Made by a program: the position numbers and the translations under genes. Of a stretch of DNA of 64,000 bases, positions 1-8,628 are shown piece by piece; positions within the stretch are counted from its first letter, which is position 1; each line of letters starts with the position of its first letter. A model generated the notes under the pieces. The model had not been told where the DNA came from and made no database searches. It worked only from the letters and a program-made list of their open reading frames with translations. The stretch is from GCA-2720865 sp047630275 (GTDB lineage Bacteria > Bdellovibrionota > Bacteriovoracia > Bacteriovoracales > Bacteriovoracaceae): contig JBLHVN010000002.1 of NCBI GenBank assembly GCA_047630275.1, positions 1,054,001 through 1,118,000 of the forward strand, given 5' to 3'.

Positions 1-1330
1 TATCCTAGAAGGCTTAAAAACAGCTGTAGAAAACATTGATGAAATTGTTGAGTTGATCAAAAAGTCAGAAGGTCCTCAACAAGCAAAAGCTTCATTAATA
101 AGTAAGTACACGCTTTCAGCCATCCAAGCTCAAGCAATCTTGGACATGCGCCTACAAAGATTAACAGGTCTAGAGCGTGATAAAATTATTAAAGATCATG
201 CTGAGATCATGGCTGAAATTACTCGCTTACAAGGGATCTTAGATTCTGAAGAATTAATCATTGGTATTATCAGAGAAGAATTCAAAGAAATTTTAGAAGC
301 TTATGGTGATGAAAGAAGAACTCAAATTGTTGCAGCTGCTGATGAAATTCAAATTGAAGACCTTGTTAAGCAAGAAGAAGTTATCGTTACTGTAACTCAT
401 AAAGGTTATATCAAACGTATGGCCTTAGATACTTACAAGACTCAAAAGCGAGGAGGTACTGGAGTTAAAGGTGCTGCCTCAGCTGATGATGATTTCTTTA
501 CTTCAATCTTTACGGCCAATACTCACTCAACACTTCTCTTCTTCACAAGTAGAGGAACTGTCTTTTCTAAGAAAGTTTATACAATTCCAGAAGGGACTAG
601 AACTAATAAGGGTCGAAATGTAGCGAATCTTATTCAAATTCCTTCAGGTGAAAAGATTAAAGAGATTTTGTGCATACCTTCCGATGATCAATTAGAAGGT
701 AAATTCTTAATGTTCGCCACAGAAGGTGGAATTGTTAAGAAAACTAACCTTTCTGATTATAAGAAGATTAAACAAAGTGGGCTTAAGTCTATCAAGATTG
801 TTGATGGAGATTCCCTACTTACAGTTAGAGTTACTGACGGATCTAAAGATGTTCTTCTTTGCTCAAATGGTGGAAAGATTATCAGATTCGCAGAAACTGA
901 TTGCCGTCCTATGGGAAGAGTTTCTCAAGGTGTTAAAGGTATTAATATTGGCGATGATGAAAGAATCATTGGGATGGAAATCATCGACGATAATGTTGAA
1001 ATCCTATCAATCACAGAAAATGGTTACGGAAAAAGAACAAGTTCTTCGCAATATAGAAAGCAGACTAGAGGTGGGAAAGGGATTCTCGCTATGCGCTTAA
1101 CAGAGAAGAATGGAGAAATTAGAGATATTAAACCTGTATCTGATAAAGATGATCTCATGATCATTACTGATCAAGGTCAAGTTATTCGTACTAAGATTTC
1201 TGGTATCTCATTGATGGGTAGAGCTACTCAAGGTGTTAGAATCATCAAGCTTAAGTCTGGTGAAAAAGTTGTAGCTGTTGAGAAAATAGTAGACCCTGAC
1301 GATGAAGTGGATGATTCTACTCAAGAGTAA
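1..1330 (+). CDS. gyrA: DNA gyrase subunit A, C-terminal part (5' end outside window)
   Basis: Type II topoisomerase subunit that cuts and rejoins DNA and, with GyrB, introduces negative supercoils. The frame is open from base 2, so about the last 440 residues are present. The end of the breakage-reunion domain and its coiled coil is visible (AILDMRLQRLTGLE), followed by the DNA-wrapping beta-pinwheel. The GyrA-box QKRGGTG near bases 442-462 favours GyrA over ParC; a related QTRGGKG lies near 1061-1081. The protein ends in an acidic tail (DPDDEVDDSTQE), as in several proteobacterial GyrA proteins. The next gene starts inside its last 29 bases, which suggests translational coupling. ParC is the only realistic alternative. 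Confidence 0.92.
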   Translation, partial: ILEGLKTAVENIDEIVELIKKSEGPQQAKASLISKYTLSAIQAQAILDMRLQRLTGLERDKIIKDHAEIMAEITRLQGILDSEELIIGIIREEFKEILEAYGDERRTQIVAAADEIQIEDLVKQEEVIVTVTHKGYIKRMALDTYKTQKRGGTGVKGAASADDDFFTSIFTANTHSTLLFFTSRGTVFSKKVYTIPEGTRTNKGRNVANLIQIPSGEKIKEILCIPSDDQLEGKFLMFATEGGIVKKTNLSDYKKIKQSGLKSIKIVDGDSLLTVRVTDGSKDVLLCSNGGKIIRFAETDCRPMGRVSQGVKGINIGDDERIIGMEIIDDNVEILSITENGYGKRTSSSQYRKQTRGGKGILAMRLTEKNGEIRDIKPVSDKDDLMIITDQGQVIRTKISGISLMGRATQGVRIIKLKSGEKVVAVEKIVDPDDEVDDSTQE

Positions 1331-2105
1331 GCTTCTTTTCTTAGGAAGCTTACTTCTACTTTGCTCCTGTGACTTTACACCAACGATCAATAAAGAGATC
1401 GTTGAAGCTCAGGAGTATCTTCTTGTTCAAAAGTATGAGAAATCCATTGCAAAATATAAGCAGATTATTGAAAAGAACCCTAATAATGTTTTAAAAGTTA
1501 AGATCTTTTATCAACTCGGTGAAATTTACAGTACGAATTTAGGTCAGAATGAATTGGCCATTGAGTTCTTTAACAAAGTAAAAAATTTAACTGAAGATCC
1601 TCTTTTCTTAGTTAAGTCTGAAGAGAGAATTGGTGAAATTGCTTTTAACTTCTCTAAAAACTTTAAGACAAGCTTCGATTCTTATAAAAACCTATCAAAA
1701 TTCACACCAAAGCTAACTAATTTTGATCTTTATCAATTTCGTATGGCTATATCTGCTTTCAAGTTAAACAATCAGCATGATGCCAAAACTATCTTTGAGG
1801 AAATTCAAAAGAATCGGAACCATAAATTCTTTGTGGATTCTTTTTATTATTTAGGGTTAGTTTTCTTTCAAGAAAAAAAATGGAAAAGGTCACTGATTTA
1901 TTTGAAAGAATACATAAAAAGGGAAAATAGAAAAGAACTGGTGGTCCAGGCTAAATTTATTTTAGCTAATATTTATGAATCAATGGAAGAATTAAAAACT
2001 GCTTACGATTTATATTATTCTATTCTGGGAAAATATCCCAATACTCAGGTCGTTCAAAATAGACTTAACAGCATCTACTCCAGAAGAATCGCGAGAAAGA
2101 GATAG
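1302..2105 (+). CDS. TPR-containing lipoprotein of unknown function
   Basis: Predicted 267-residue envelope lipoprotein. The N-terminus is a hydrophobic signal ending in LLLLCSC; Cys23 with Ser at -1 is the best lipidation site, with Cys21 as alternative. The rest is helical with TPR-like repeats, for example YEKSIAKYKQIIEKNP (about residues 45-60) and ELAIEFFNKV (about 84-93), and ends in a basic tail. The start at 1302 lies inside gyrA; an in-frame ATG at 1311 gives a tidier signal peptide, and neither has a clear ribosome site. Its stop touches the start of the next gene, so it is probably co-transcribed with gyrA and the ATP synthase genes. TPR lipoproteins of this size often act in envelope assembly (BamD- or YbgF-like), but no specific role can be assigned. 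Confidence 0.8.
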   Translation: MKWMILLKSKLLFLGSLLLLCSCDFTPTINKEIVEAQEYLLVQKYEKSIAKYKQIIEKNPNNVLKVKIFYQLGEIYSTNLGQNELAIEFFNKVKNLTEDPLFLVKSEERIGEIAFNFSKNFKTSFDSYKNLSKFTPKLTNFDLYQFRMAISAFKLNNQHDAKTIFEEIQKNRNHKFFVDSFYYLGLVFFQEKKWKRSLIYLKEYIKRENRKELVVQAKFILANIYESMEELKTAYDLYYSILGKYPNTQVVQNRLNSIYSRRIARKR

Positions 2106-2315
2106 ATGAAGCAACCAAATGTTAAAAAATCCTGGCTCAAGATCTTAGGCTTAAGTTTAAGCCTGCCGAGTCTAATTTTCTTTTGTGCTTGGTTAATGCA
2201 TTACGCAACTAGCCATGAATACATCTCAAAACCTGTAGGATTAATTCTTTTCCTTGCCGTAATTTTTAATACGTTCTATTTAATCATTCGATATGCAATT
2301 AACAAAAAAAATTAA
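2106..2315 (+). CDS. small two-helix membrane protein, AtpZ-like
   Basis: 69 residues with two predicted membrane helices (about 13-31 and 43-62) and a lysine-rich tail. It begins directly after the preceding stop and overlaps the next gene by 23 bases. Size, topology and position immediately before an AtpI-like gene and atpB fit the AtpZ family, small proteins that accompany AtpI at the head of many ATP synthase operons. The sequence is too short and hydrophobic for firm identification; the call leans on context. Confidence 0.6.
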   Translation: MKQPNVKKSWLKILGLSLSLPSLIFFCAWLMHYATSHEYISKPVGLILFLAVIFNTFYLIIRYAINKKN

Positions 2316-2661
2316 TCTAAAGTTATTTATTCCACTTAGCCTTGGCTTTACCAGTGCCGCTGCCCTTTTTGCTCAGAGCCAATTAGAAATCTACGTAATA
2401 CTCGGAGTTTACGTAGCAACACTTTTAAACTTAGGAATGTTGCTAGGAGTTATTTCAAAGATAATACTTATTGGATCCTCCGTTGAGCCGGTTAAATACT
2501 CTAAGATAATGTTGGCCATAACCTTTATCGGAAAAATGGCTGTCATCTTTTTGGCCCTAAGTTTGGGTGTACATTTTATGGGAAAAAGGATAATAATTCC
2601 GTTACTTAACTATGTTATTCAGATTTTTGTGCTCGGCGTTTCTCTGAGGCGGACGAAGTAA
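2293..2661 (+). CDS. atpI: ATP synthase subunit I-like membrane protein
   Basis: 122 residues with about four hydrophobic segments, the arrangement of AtpI (ATP synthase I chain), a non-essential Fo assembly factor that helps build the c-ring in several bacteria (family knowledge). It overlaps the upstream AtpZ-like gene by 23 bases and is followed after 11 bases by atpB, the usual AtpI position. No catalytic residues are expected. Similarity is mostly topological, so the assignment is by context; a generic small membrane protein cannot be excluded. Confidence 0.6.
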   Translation: MQLTKKINLKLFIPLSLGFTSAAALFAQSQLEIYVILGVYVATLLNLGMLLGVISKIILIGSSVEPVKYSKIMLAITFIGKMAVIFLALSLGVHFMGKRIIIPLLNYVIQIFVLGVSLRRTK

Positions 2662-2672
2662 AACAGGTAATT

Positions 2673-3437
2673 ATGAAAAAATTATTAGCACTAATACTAC
2701 TTCTCAATACACAATCAGCCATCGCTGCAAGCGGAGCCTTCACCTGGATAAGCTCTTTGCACTTACCTCTTGCAGAACATGTAGCAACGATGATCTTTGT
2801 TTCATTCTTGCTGATTATTGGTGGATTCATTTACCGTTCTAAGATTTCAAAAGTTTCTAATGTTGTAATTCCAGATAAGGGAATCACATTTAGAAATATT
2901 TCTGAACTTTATGGAAATTTTATATACGGTCAATGTAAGGCTATTCTTGGTGAAGATCAGGCGCATAAGTACTTTAGCTTTATCGCTACTACATTTTTAG
3001 TCATTTTAATTTGTAACCTAATTGGTTTAATCCCAGGCTTTCTTCCCCCAACTGAACACCTCTCAACTACTCTTGCCTTAGGTATTTTCTCGTTCCTTTA
3101 CTACAATGTTAAAGGGATGAAAGAGCAAGGAGTTGTTAATTACTTAAAGCATTTTGCTGGCCCACTTTGGTATCTAGCTATTTTAATTTTTCCAATTGAA
3201 ATAATATCTAATTTTATTAGACCCCTGTCTTTGGCTCTTAGGCTTAGATCGAACATGATGGGAGATCACTTGGTTCTTTCTGTCTTCTCTGGCCTTGCAC
3301 CCCTAATCATTCCAATTGTTTTCATGATACTTGGAATCTTAGTTAGCTTTATTCAGGCTTATGTTTTTACAGTTTTATCAATGGTTTATATATCGCTTGC
3401 AACTCATCACGATCATGATGAAGAGCATGCTCACTAA
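2673..3437 (+). CDS. atpB: F0F1 ATP synthase subunit a
   Basis: Membrane stator subunit forming the two half-channels for the coupling ion, 254 residues. The first 19 residues look like a cleavable signal (MKKLLALILLLNTQSAIAAS), which fits a periplasmic N-terminus. The essential arginine helix is visible in SLALRLRSNMMGDH, where the first Arg of LRLR matches E. coli Arg210 and Asn matches Asn214; the usual Phe-Gly after it is Arg-Ser here. The last helix has the conserved Gln (VSFIQAYVFTVLS). The C-terminus is His/Asp/Glu-rich (HHDHDEEHAH). A ribosome site AGGT precedes the ATG, and atpE follows after 17 bases. The F1 genes are not here, so the complex is encoded in at least two loci. Confidence 0.95.
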   Translation: MKKLLALILLLNTQSAIAASGAFTWISSLHLPLAEHVATMIFVSFLLIIGGFIYRSKISKVSNVVIPDKGITFRNISELYGNFIYGQCKAILGEDQAHKYFSFIATTFLVILICNLIGLIPGFLPPTEHLSTTLALGIFSFLYYNVKGMKEQGVVNYLKHFAGPLWYLAILIFPIEIISNFIRPLSLALRLRSNMMGDHLVLSVFSGLAPLIIPIVFMILGILVSFIQAYVFTVLSMVYISLATHHDHDEEHAH

Positions 3438-3454
3438 TCGTAAAGGAGATTTAC

Positions 3455-3748
3455 ATGAAAAAATTATTATTAGTACTTACAGTTTTCCTTGCTTCATCTG
3501 CAGCTATGGCTCAAGACGGAAGCGCTCCACTTTTTAACGAATACACAAAAGCAGTTTTCTATTTTCTAGCTGTTGCTATTGCTGCTGTTGGTGGTACTCG
3601 TGCTCAGTCTGCTGCTGCATCTGTAGCTCTTGACGGTATGGCCCGTAACCCATCAGCTGCTGATAAGCTATTTGTACCAATGATTCTTGGTCTAGCTCTT
3701 ATGGAATCACTAGTTATTTTTACACTGATTTCTGTTTACCTAATCTAA
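3455..3748 (+). CDS. atpE: F0F1 ATP synthase subunit c
   Basis: Proteolipid of the rotating c-ring, 97 residues, longer than the usual 70-85 because it begins with a signal-like segment ending in AMAQ (about residue 20). The polar loop (DGMARNPSA) is clear. Helix 2 has the ion-binding carboxylate in LALMESLVIF. Helix 1 is odd: the usual GxGxG run is replaced by VGGTRAQSAAAS, with Arg two residues before the conserved Gln. The Gln / Glu-Ser combination resembles the ligand set of sodium-binding rings, but coupling ion is not settled by this. AAAGGAG precedes the ATG. A terminator follows about 30 bases after the stop. Confidence 0.93.
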   Translation: MKKLLLVLTVFLASSAAMAQDGSAPLFNEYTKAVFYFLAVAIAAVGGTRAQSAAASVALDGMARNPSAADKLFVPMILGLALMESLVIFTLISVYLI

Positions 3749-3778
3749 TTAAAATCTTCAGTTCAGAAGAAAAGAGAA

Positions 3779-3803
3779 GGGCTCCGATTGGAGCCCTTTT
3801 TTT
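3779..3803 (+). terminator. intrinsic terminator after atpE
   Basis: Perfect 7-bp stem GGGCTCC/GGAGCCC around loop GATT, followed by seven T. It closes the ATP synthase gene run. The other strand also has a T-rich flank (TTCTCTTTTCTTC) after the stem, so it may serve the convergent cysteine-rich gene as well. Confidence 0.9.
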
Positions 3804-3807
3804 ATGC

Positions 3808-5019
3808 CTAATCTTTAAGTGCTTTTATTGTAATCGTTTTCTCGTTTACTAGCGACGGTGCAGGTAGATTTAATATTAAGTCGTTAAAACTCATTTCTAC
3901 CTTAACTGTCACTTGGTGATCTCGTCTTCTAAGGTCGATATCAAATTGCTTTAATCCAAGGTCAAGCTTTGTTCCAGATTCAACTGAGGTTAATCGGAAT
4001 TCATTGGCTTCAAGAACTTTAGATAAGATTGTCTTATCCTTTCTCTTAATAAGGACTGTTACCTTTACACCTTCAGGCTTTAAGACATTGCCCATAACGA
4101 AAGCTAAGTGGGTTTCGTTGAGATAAAATTTTGAAAGTGGTTGCTTAACAGGTGCTAGAATAGAGTTCATATCTAGAAAGTTCAGCTTATAAAGAGCATT
4201 GATATTTAGTGTGTCGCCATTATCTGTTGCTTCAACTTTCTTTTTAGCAAGAATTAAGGCCGGAGTTTCAGAAAGGTCTTTAACTTTAAGTGATACCTTT
4301 CCTTCAGTATCTAAATTGAAAATGAGATTAGCTTTAGAGCTTTGGTTAACATCTCTAAACTGAACATCAACCTTTCCTTCGAAAAGCTTTGCTACGACAT
4401 CATATGGAACCTGTATTGTTCTGGTGCAAGCATAGGTTTCAGTTCTATATCTAGTCACGTCTCTGCAAACATATTCTTGGTAAGGAACGTCTTCGCAGAC
4501 TTGTCTGCTTGGAATCCAATCGCATTGTCTTCTTGTTGTGTTATGACAAACACGGTCATTGTAGGGTACATTTCTACAAGTTCTTACTGGTGGCTTATCT
4601 GTACAGATCTCGTGAGAAGGTAAGTTTCTACAGCGTTGTGTACCATTTGGAAGTGTTCTACATTGGCGGCGACCAGGAACAGTTCTGCAAGATCTACCTC
4701 CGCCAGTATTTCGGCATTCTTCACGGTATCTTGTAACATTGCGACAAACCCTTTCATTCACATTTCGGCAGTCGTTATAGCCTGGCTGAGTTCTACATTG
4801 AGTTCTATAACGGGTCTCATTCCCGCATACATTTTCCGTATAAGGGATTTGACGAGTACAGGTATCATCAACCTCTTCTTGCCGATAGCGCGTCTCAATC
4901 TTCTTATTATCAAGCTCTAAAGACTCAAACTGTTGACCTTCATACATAATTTCTTTGGTGCTCTCAGCACTTACAGTAAAACTTAAAAGTAAAAGCAATA
5001 CCGGAATCATTTTGACCAT
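3808..5019 (-). CDS. secreted cysteine-repeat protein of unknown function
   Basis: About 403 residues. The chosen ATG at 5019 is preceded by GGGAG at good spacing and gives a clean signal peptide ending VSAES; an ATG ten codons upstream (5049) lacks this site. After the signal comes an arginine-rich region with 16 Cys at 8-13 residue intervals, the repeat being roughly C-R-N-V-P/T-x(4-5)-C, with repeated RYR motifs (4426-4860). The last 190 residues are Cys-free and look beta-rich, with an LFEGKVDVQF start. I do not recognise the family. Secretion and the even Cys number suggest disulfides or metal binding outside the cytoplasm; no function is assigned. It is a single gene convergent with atpE. 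Confidence 0.85.
   Translation of the reverse strand: MVKMIPVLLLLLSFTVSAESTKEIMYEGQQFESLELDNKKIETRYRQEEVDDTCTRQIPYTENVCGNETRYRTQCRTQPGYNDCRNVNERVCRNVTRYREECRNTGGGRSCRTVPGRRQCRTLPNGTQRCRNLPSHEICTDKPPVRTCRNVPYNDRVCHNTTRRQCDWIPSRQVCEDVPYQEYVCRDVTRYRTETYACTRTIQVPYDVVAKLFEGKVDVQFRDVNQSSKANLIFNLDTEGKVSLKVKDLSETPALILAKKKVEATDNGDTLNINALYKLNFLDMNSILAPVKQPLSKFYLNETHLAFVMGNVLKPEGVKVTVLIKRKDKTILSKVLEANEFRLTSVESGTKLDLGLKQFDIDLRRRDHQVTVKVEMSFNDLILNLPAPSLVNEKTITIKALKD
4426..4860 (-). repeat. tandem Cys repeat encoded region (16 Cys, about 9.5-residue period)
   Basis: Within the secreted protein, successive Cys-to-Cys distances are 11, 10, 9, 8, 10, 9, 9, 10, 9, 9, 10, 8, 9, 10 and 13 residues. Most units start C-[RHED]-[NTD]-[VL] and many have Pro or Thr next, as in CRNVPYNDRVC and CRTVPGRRQC. 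The bases are not identical between units, so this is an old repeat kept at protein level. Confidence 0.8.
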
Positions 5020-5226
5020 TTTCTCTCCCTTAATACTAAATTTAATCATTTACACGGAATCATGTGCAAATTAGCAACCATGACACAGAGTTTCACCAGC
5101 ACTGAAAAAATAACAACTTAGCTAAACACTTAAAATAATTAAATGGCACCAGTGTCTTAGTGGCCTTTTTTAGCACAGGGCCCAATTTACTTGTCCTTAA
5201 GAAGAATTAGCGATATTTCTAGCTTA

Positions 5227-6324
5227 ATGGATAAATTAACAACGCAAAGCGAAAGAGACATTTATTATATGCGCTTAGCGCTTAGAGAAGCAGAGAAGGG
5301 CTTTGCTAAGACTTCACCGAACCCTATGGTTGGAGCGGTTATAGTTAAAAATGAAAAAATTATCGGCCGTGGTTTTCATAGAAAAAGTGGAATGCCTCAT
5401 GCTGAAGTTGAGGCCATTAATAATTGTCGAGACTCTCTAGAAGGCTCAACACTCTACTGTACTCTAGAGCCTTGTTGCCACTCTTCTAAGAAGACTCCGC
5501 CTTGCGTTCCTTCAATTATTAATTCGAAAATAAAGAAAGTAGTTATCGCTAATTTTGATGTTAATCCTGAAGTTAAAGGGAAAGGTGTCGATCTTTTAAG
5601 ATCTGCTGGAATCGAAGTTGTGACTGATGTTTTGAGAGATGAATGCTTAAGACTCAATGAAACTTTCTTCTATCATATTGTTAATAAAAAACCATTTGTT
5701 CACTTGAAAGCAGCAATTTCAATTGACGGAAAAATCTGTACTAAGAGTGGTGATAGTAAATGGATCACTAATGAAGAAAGCAGAAAAGAATCTCATTTAT
5801 TAAGAATGACATATGATGCAGTTTTGATAGGTCGAAATACATTGAATGAAGATGATCCTAAACTGAATATAAGAATGGGAATAGAAAATAAAAACAAAAT
5901 ACCTTCAAGGATTATTCTAGGTAATCCATTAAAGTTTAATTGGAATTCTTACCTCTTAAATAATAACTTGGACCTCAATATTTATGCGGTTCAAGCAAGT
6001 AACTATGAGAATTTAGATGAAGATAAAAAAGAAATACTCCAAAAAGGTAAAATTATATTCTTTGAATCTTTAAAAAAAATGCAAGAGTCTCTTTATGAAC
6101 TTGGCATTTATTCTTACCTGGTAGAGGGCGGTAGCGAGGTTTTATCAAGCTTTCTAAAGGAAAATATCTATAACAAGATAACCTTATTTCAAGCTCCCAT
6201 CTTAGTTGGAAACGGAAAATCTTTTTTCAATAGCGACGCAAATACAATTTCAGAAGCTATCAAGTTTGATTATAAAAAAATAGAAAATGTTAATGGAAAC
6301 TTAAAAATAGAATTAGGATTATAA
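5227..6324 (+). CDS. ribD: bifunctional riboflavin deaminase/reductase RibD
   Basis: Converts the GTP cyclohydrolase II product in two steps of riboflavin synthesis: pyrimidine deamination, then side-chain reduction with NADPH. The deaminase half carries the zinc site PHAEVEA and PCCHSSKKTPPC; the reductase half has LIGRNTLNEDDPKL and VEGGSEVLSSF. The ATG at 5227 gives 365 residues and an N-terminus resembling E. coli RibD (DIYYMRLALREAEKG). A TTG at 5191 in the same frame adds 12 residues; neither has a strong ribosome site. The stop overlaps the next ATG (TAATG). First gene of a ribD-ribE-ribBA-ribH operon; no FMN riboswitch is visible upstream. Confidence 0.95.
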   Translation: MDKLTTQSERDIYYMRLALREAEKGFAKTSPNPMVGAVIVKNEKIIGRGFHRKSGMPHAEVEAINNCRDSLEGSTLYCTLEPCCHSSKKTPPCVPSIINSKIKKVVIANFDVNPEVKGKGVDLLRSAGIEVVTDVLRDECLRLNETFFYHIVNKKPFVHLKAAISIDGKICTKSGDSKWITNEESRKESHLLRMTYDAVLIGRNTLNEDDPKLNIRMGIENKNKIPSRIILGNPLKFNWNSYLLNNNLDLNIYAVQASNYENLDEDKKEILQKGKIIFFESLKKMQESLYELGIYSYLVEGGSEVLSSFLKENIYNKITLFQAPILVGNGKSFFNSDANTISEAIKFDYKKIENVNGNLKIELGL

Positions 6325-6962
6325 TGTTTACAGGAATTGTTAAGAAAATTGGTAAAATCGAAAGCATTGAGAGCAATGCTGAGGGTATATTTTTGAAGGT
6401 AAATGCCGGTGAACTTTCAAAAAAAGCTAATATAGATGATTCTGTCTGTATTAACGGAGTATGCCAGACTGTTGTTTTAAAAGAAGGCGATGTCTTAGGT
6501 TTTCAAGCCGTTAAAGTTACTTTAGAAAAAACAAACTTTTCTGACTTTAAGATTGGTGACTTAGTTAACCTAGAATGTTCACTCACACCTTCTGATCCTA
6601 TGGGTGGTCATTTTGTAATGGGTCATGTGAATGGTGTTGCTGAAATTAATGAGATCCAAAATTTTGGAAAGAATTATTTTACTTGGTTTAAAACGCCTTC
6701 AGAACTTCAAAAGTACATTGTTCCAGAAGGAAGCGTCTCAATAGATGGGGTTAGTTTAACAATAGCTAAAGTAGAAGATTCATCAAATAGATTTGCCGTC
6801 TCCTTAATACCACATACATGGGATAGCACAATCTTTCATACAAAAAATATCGGTAGCAAAGTTAATATTGAAGTAGATATTCTAGCAAAGTATATAGAAA
6901 ACTTATTAGAAAAAAGAGAAAACAAGCTCACTCAAAAGTATTTGAATGAGACAGGATTTTAA
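6324..6962 (+). CDS. ribE: riboflavin synthase alpha chain
   Basis: Dismutates two 6,7-dimethyl-8-ribityllumazine molecules to riboflavin plus the pyrimidine precursor. 212 residues with the family start MFTGIV and two lumazine-binding repeats: the first with INGVCQTV (about residues 46-53), the second with SIDGVSLTI (about 143-151), joined by GGHFVMGHVNG. Size is normal. The start overlaps the ribD stop by one base, so translation is probably coupled. No anomalies. Confidence 0.97.
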   Translation: MFTGIVKKIGKIESIESNAEGIFLKVNAGELSKKANIDDSVCINGVCQTVVLKEGDVLGFQAVKVTLEKTNFSDFKIGDLVNLECSLTPSDPMGGHFVMGHVNGVAEINEIQNFGKNYFTWFKTPSELQKYIVPEGSVSIDGVSLTIAKVEDSSNRFAVSLIPHTWDSTIFHTKNIGSKVNIEVDILAKYIENLLEKRENKLTQKYLNETGF

Positions 6963-6963
6963 T

Positions 6964-8154
6964 ATGAATGAATTTGATAAAATAGAAGACGCCATAGAAG
7001 ATATAAAAAATGGAAAGATTGTCATAGTTCTTGATGATGAAGACCGAGAAAACGAAGGTGATTTTATAGCAGCTGCTGAGTTAGCGACACCTGAAATGAT
7101 TAACTTCATGGCAAAGGTAGGAAGGGGTTTGATTTGTACACCACTCACAACTTCTGATGCTAAAAGACTAGAGCTCCCAATGATGGTAGAGCAAAATAAT
7201 TCATGTCATGAAACAGCGTTTACAGTAAGTATTGATAGTAAAAATAGCGGAACTGGAATATCTGCTTTTGATAGATCGATTACTATCAAAGAAATGGTCG
7301 ATATAGGAGTACCTTCCTCTACATTTTTAAGACCCGGTCATGTATTTCCGTTGATAGCAAAAGACGGAGGGGTATTAGAGCGCGATGGACATACAGAAGC
7401 GGCTGTAGATCTCGCTAGACTAGCAGGCCTTCACCCAATGGGAATTATTTGTGAAGTAATGGCCGAAGACGGAAGTATGGCTAGAAGAGATGAACTCTTT
7501 CAAATAGCGAAAGAACATAGTTTGAAAATCATTACAATAGATGACCTAAAAAAATATATTACTAAAACCAATACTGTTGCTAAAGAAGAGGAAGTTATTA
7601 ACTTCCCTACAGAATTTGGAGACTTCAATCTTCATTTGTTTGAAGATAATCACCTAGCCCTAGTCATGGGTGATGTTGCTAAAGAAGGAACTTCATTAAC
7701 AAGAGTTCATAGCGAATGTTTAACTGGTGATGTTTTTGGATCAAAAAAGTGTGATTGCGGTGATCAACTAAAAGAATCAATGAGAATGATTAGCGAGAAT
7801 GGATCTGGTGTCCTAGTTTATTTGAAGCAAGAAGGAAGAGGTATTGGTCTAAAAAATAAAATCAAAGCTTATAAACTTCAAGAAAGCGGTTTAGATACTA
7901 TTTCTGCAAATATAGAACTAGGTTTTGAAGCAGACGAAAGAACTTATGATATCGCCGGTAAAATACTACTTAGCTTGGGGGTCTATTCAGTTGATCTTCT
8001 GACTAATAATCCACTAAAGTTATCTGGACTTGAATCTTGCGGTGTAAAAGTCAACAAAAGGCTTCCTTTAAACATAATGCCGAACAAACATAATAAGAAT
8101 TATATATATACTAAAATTGAAAAAATGGGCCATCTTTATGAAGGCCAAATTTAG
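6964..8154 (+). CDS. ribBA: bifunctional 3,4-DHBP synthase / GTP cyclohydrolase II
   Basis: Makes both early riboflavin intermediates: 3,4-dihydroxybutanone-4-phosphate from ribulose-5-phosphate (N-terminal half) and the pyrimidine from GTP (C-terminal half). The N-half has the acidic metal motif DDEDRENEGDF and RPGHVFPL; the C-half has the zinc motif CLTGDVFGSKKCDC and EGRGIGLKNK. The ATG at 6964 is preceded by AGGA at 7 bases; an in-frame ATG at 6946 inside ribE lacks one. About 396 residues, normal for RibBA. The stop TAG is embedded in the ribosome site of ribH. Confidence 0.97.
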   Translation: MNEFDKIEDAIEDIKNGKIVIVLDDEDRENEGDFIAAAELATPEMINFMAKVGRGLICTPLTTSDAKRLELPMMVEQNNSCHETAFTVSIDSKNSGTGISAFDRSITIKEMVDIGVPSSTFLRPGHVFPLIAKDGGVLERDGHTEAAVDLARLAGLHPMGIICEVMAEDGSMARRDELFQIAKEHSLKIITIDDLKKYITKTNTVAKEEEVINFPTEFGDFNLHLFEDNHLALVMGDVAKEGTSLTRVHSECLTGDVFGSKKCDCGDQLKESMRMISENGSGVLVYLKQEGRGIGLKNKIKAYKLQESGLDTISANIELGFEADERTYDIAGKILLSLGVYSVDLLTNNPLKLSGLESCGVKVNKRLPLNIMPNKHNKNYIYTKIEKMGHLYEGQI

Positions 8155-8163
8155 GAGTTGATT

Positions 8164-8628
8164 ATGATAAATAAAATAGAAGCCAATTTAAATGGATCTG
8201 GAAAGAAGTTTGCAATTGTTGTAAGTAGATTCAACGACTTTATTACATCCAAGTTACTAGAAGGTTCTTTAGATTGTTTTAAAAGACACGAAGCTGAAGA
8301 TATCGATATTGTTTGGGCACCTGGTGCATTTGAATTACCATTAATTGCTTCTAGAATGGCTAAAACAAAGAACTACGACGCAATCTTAACTTTAGGTGCT
8401 GTGATAAGAGGAAGCACTCCTCACTTTGATTATGTTTGCAGTGAAGCCGCTAAAGGTATCTCAAAAGTAAGTCTTGATGAACAAATACCAGTGATCTTTG
8501 GTGTTTTAACGACTAACACTATTGAGCAAGCCATTGAAAGGGCCGGAACTAAGGCTGGAAATAAAGGTTGGGAAACTGCACTTTCAGCCATCGAAATGGC
8601 TAACTTGTTAGGTAAAATAGAAGTTTAA
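8164..8628 (+). CDS. ribH: 6,7-dimethyl-8-ribityllumazine synthase
   Basis: Condenses the RibA/RibD pyrimidine with DHBP to give lumazine; typically forms an icosahedral capsid or pentamers. 154 residues with the family motifs SRFNDFI, VWAPGAFELP, LGAVIRGSTPHFDYV and FGVLTT. The ATG at 8164 has TAGGAG six bases upstream; a TTG at 8158 is in frame but badly placed. Its last bases overlap the end of the convergent SpoU gene. It completes the riboflavin set in this operon. Confidence 0.97.
   Translation: MINKIEANLNGSGKKFAIVVSRFNDFITSKLLEGSLDCFKRHEAEDIDIVWAPGAFELPLIASRMAKTKNYDAILTLGAVIRGSTPHFDYVCSEAAKGISKVSLDEQIPVIFGVLTTNTIEQAIERAGTKAGNKGWETALSAIEMANLLGKIEV

Noticed and set aside
5050..5226. FMN riboswitch before ribD
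   Set aside because: None of the conserved RFN elements is recognisable in the leader; only a weak GGCACCA/TGGCC hairpin followed by T (5144-5171) is seen, with poor pairing.
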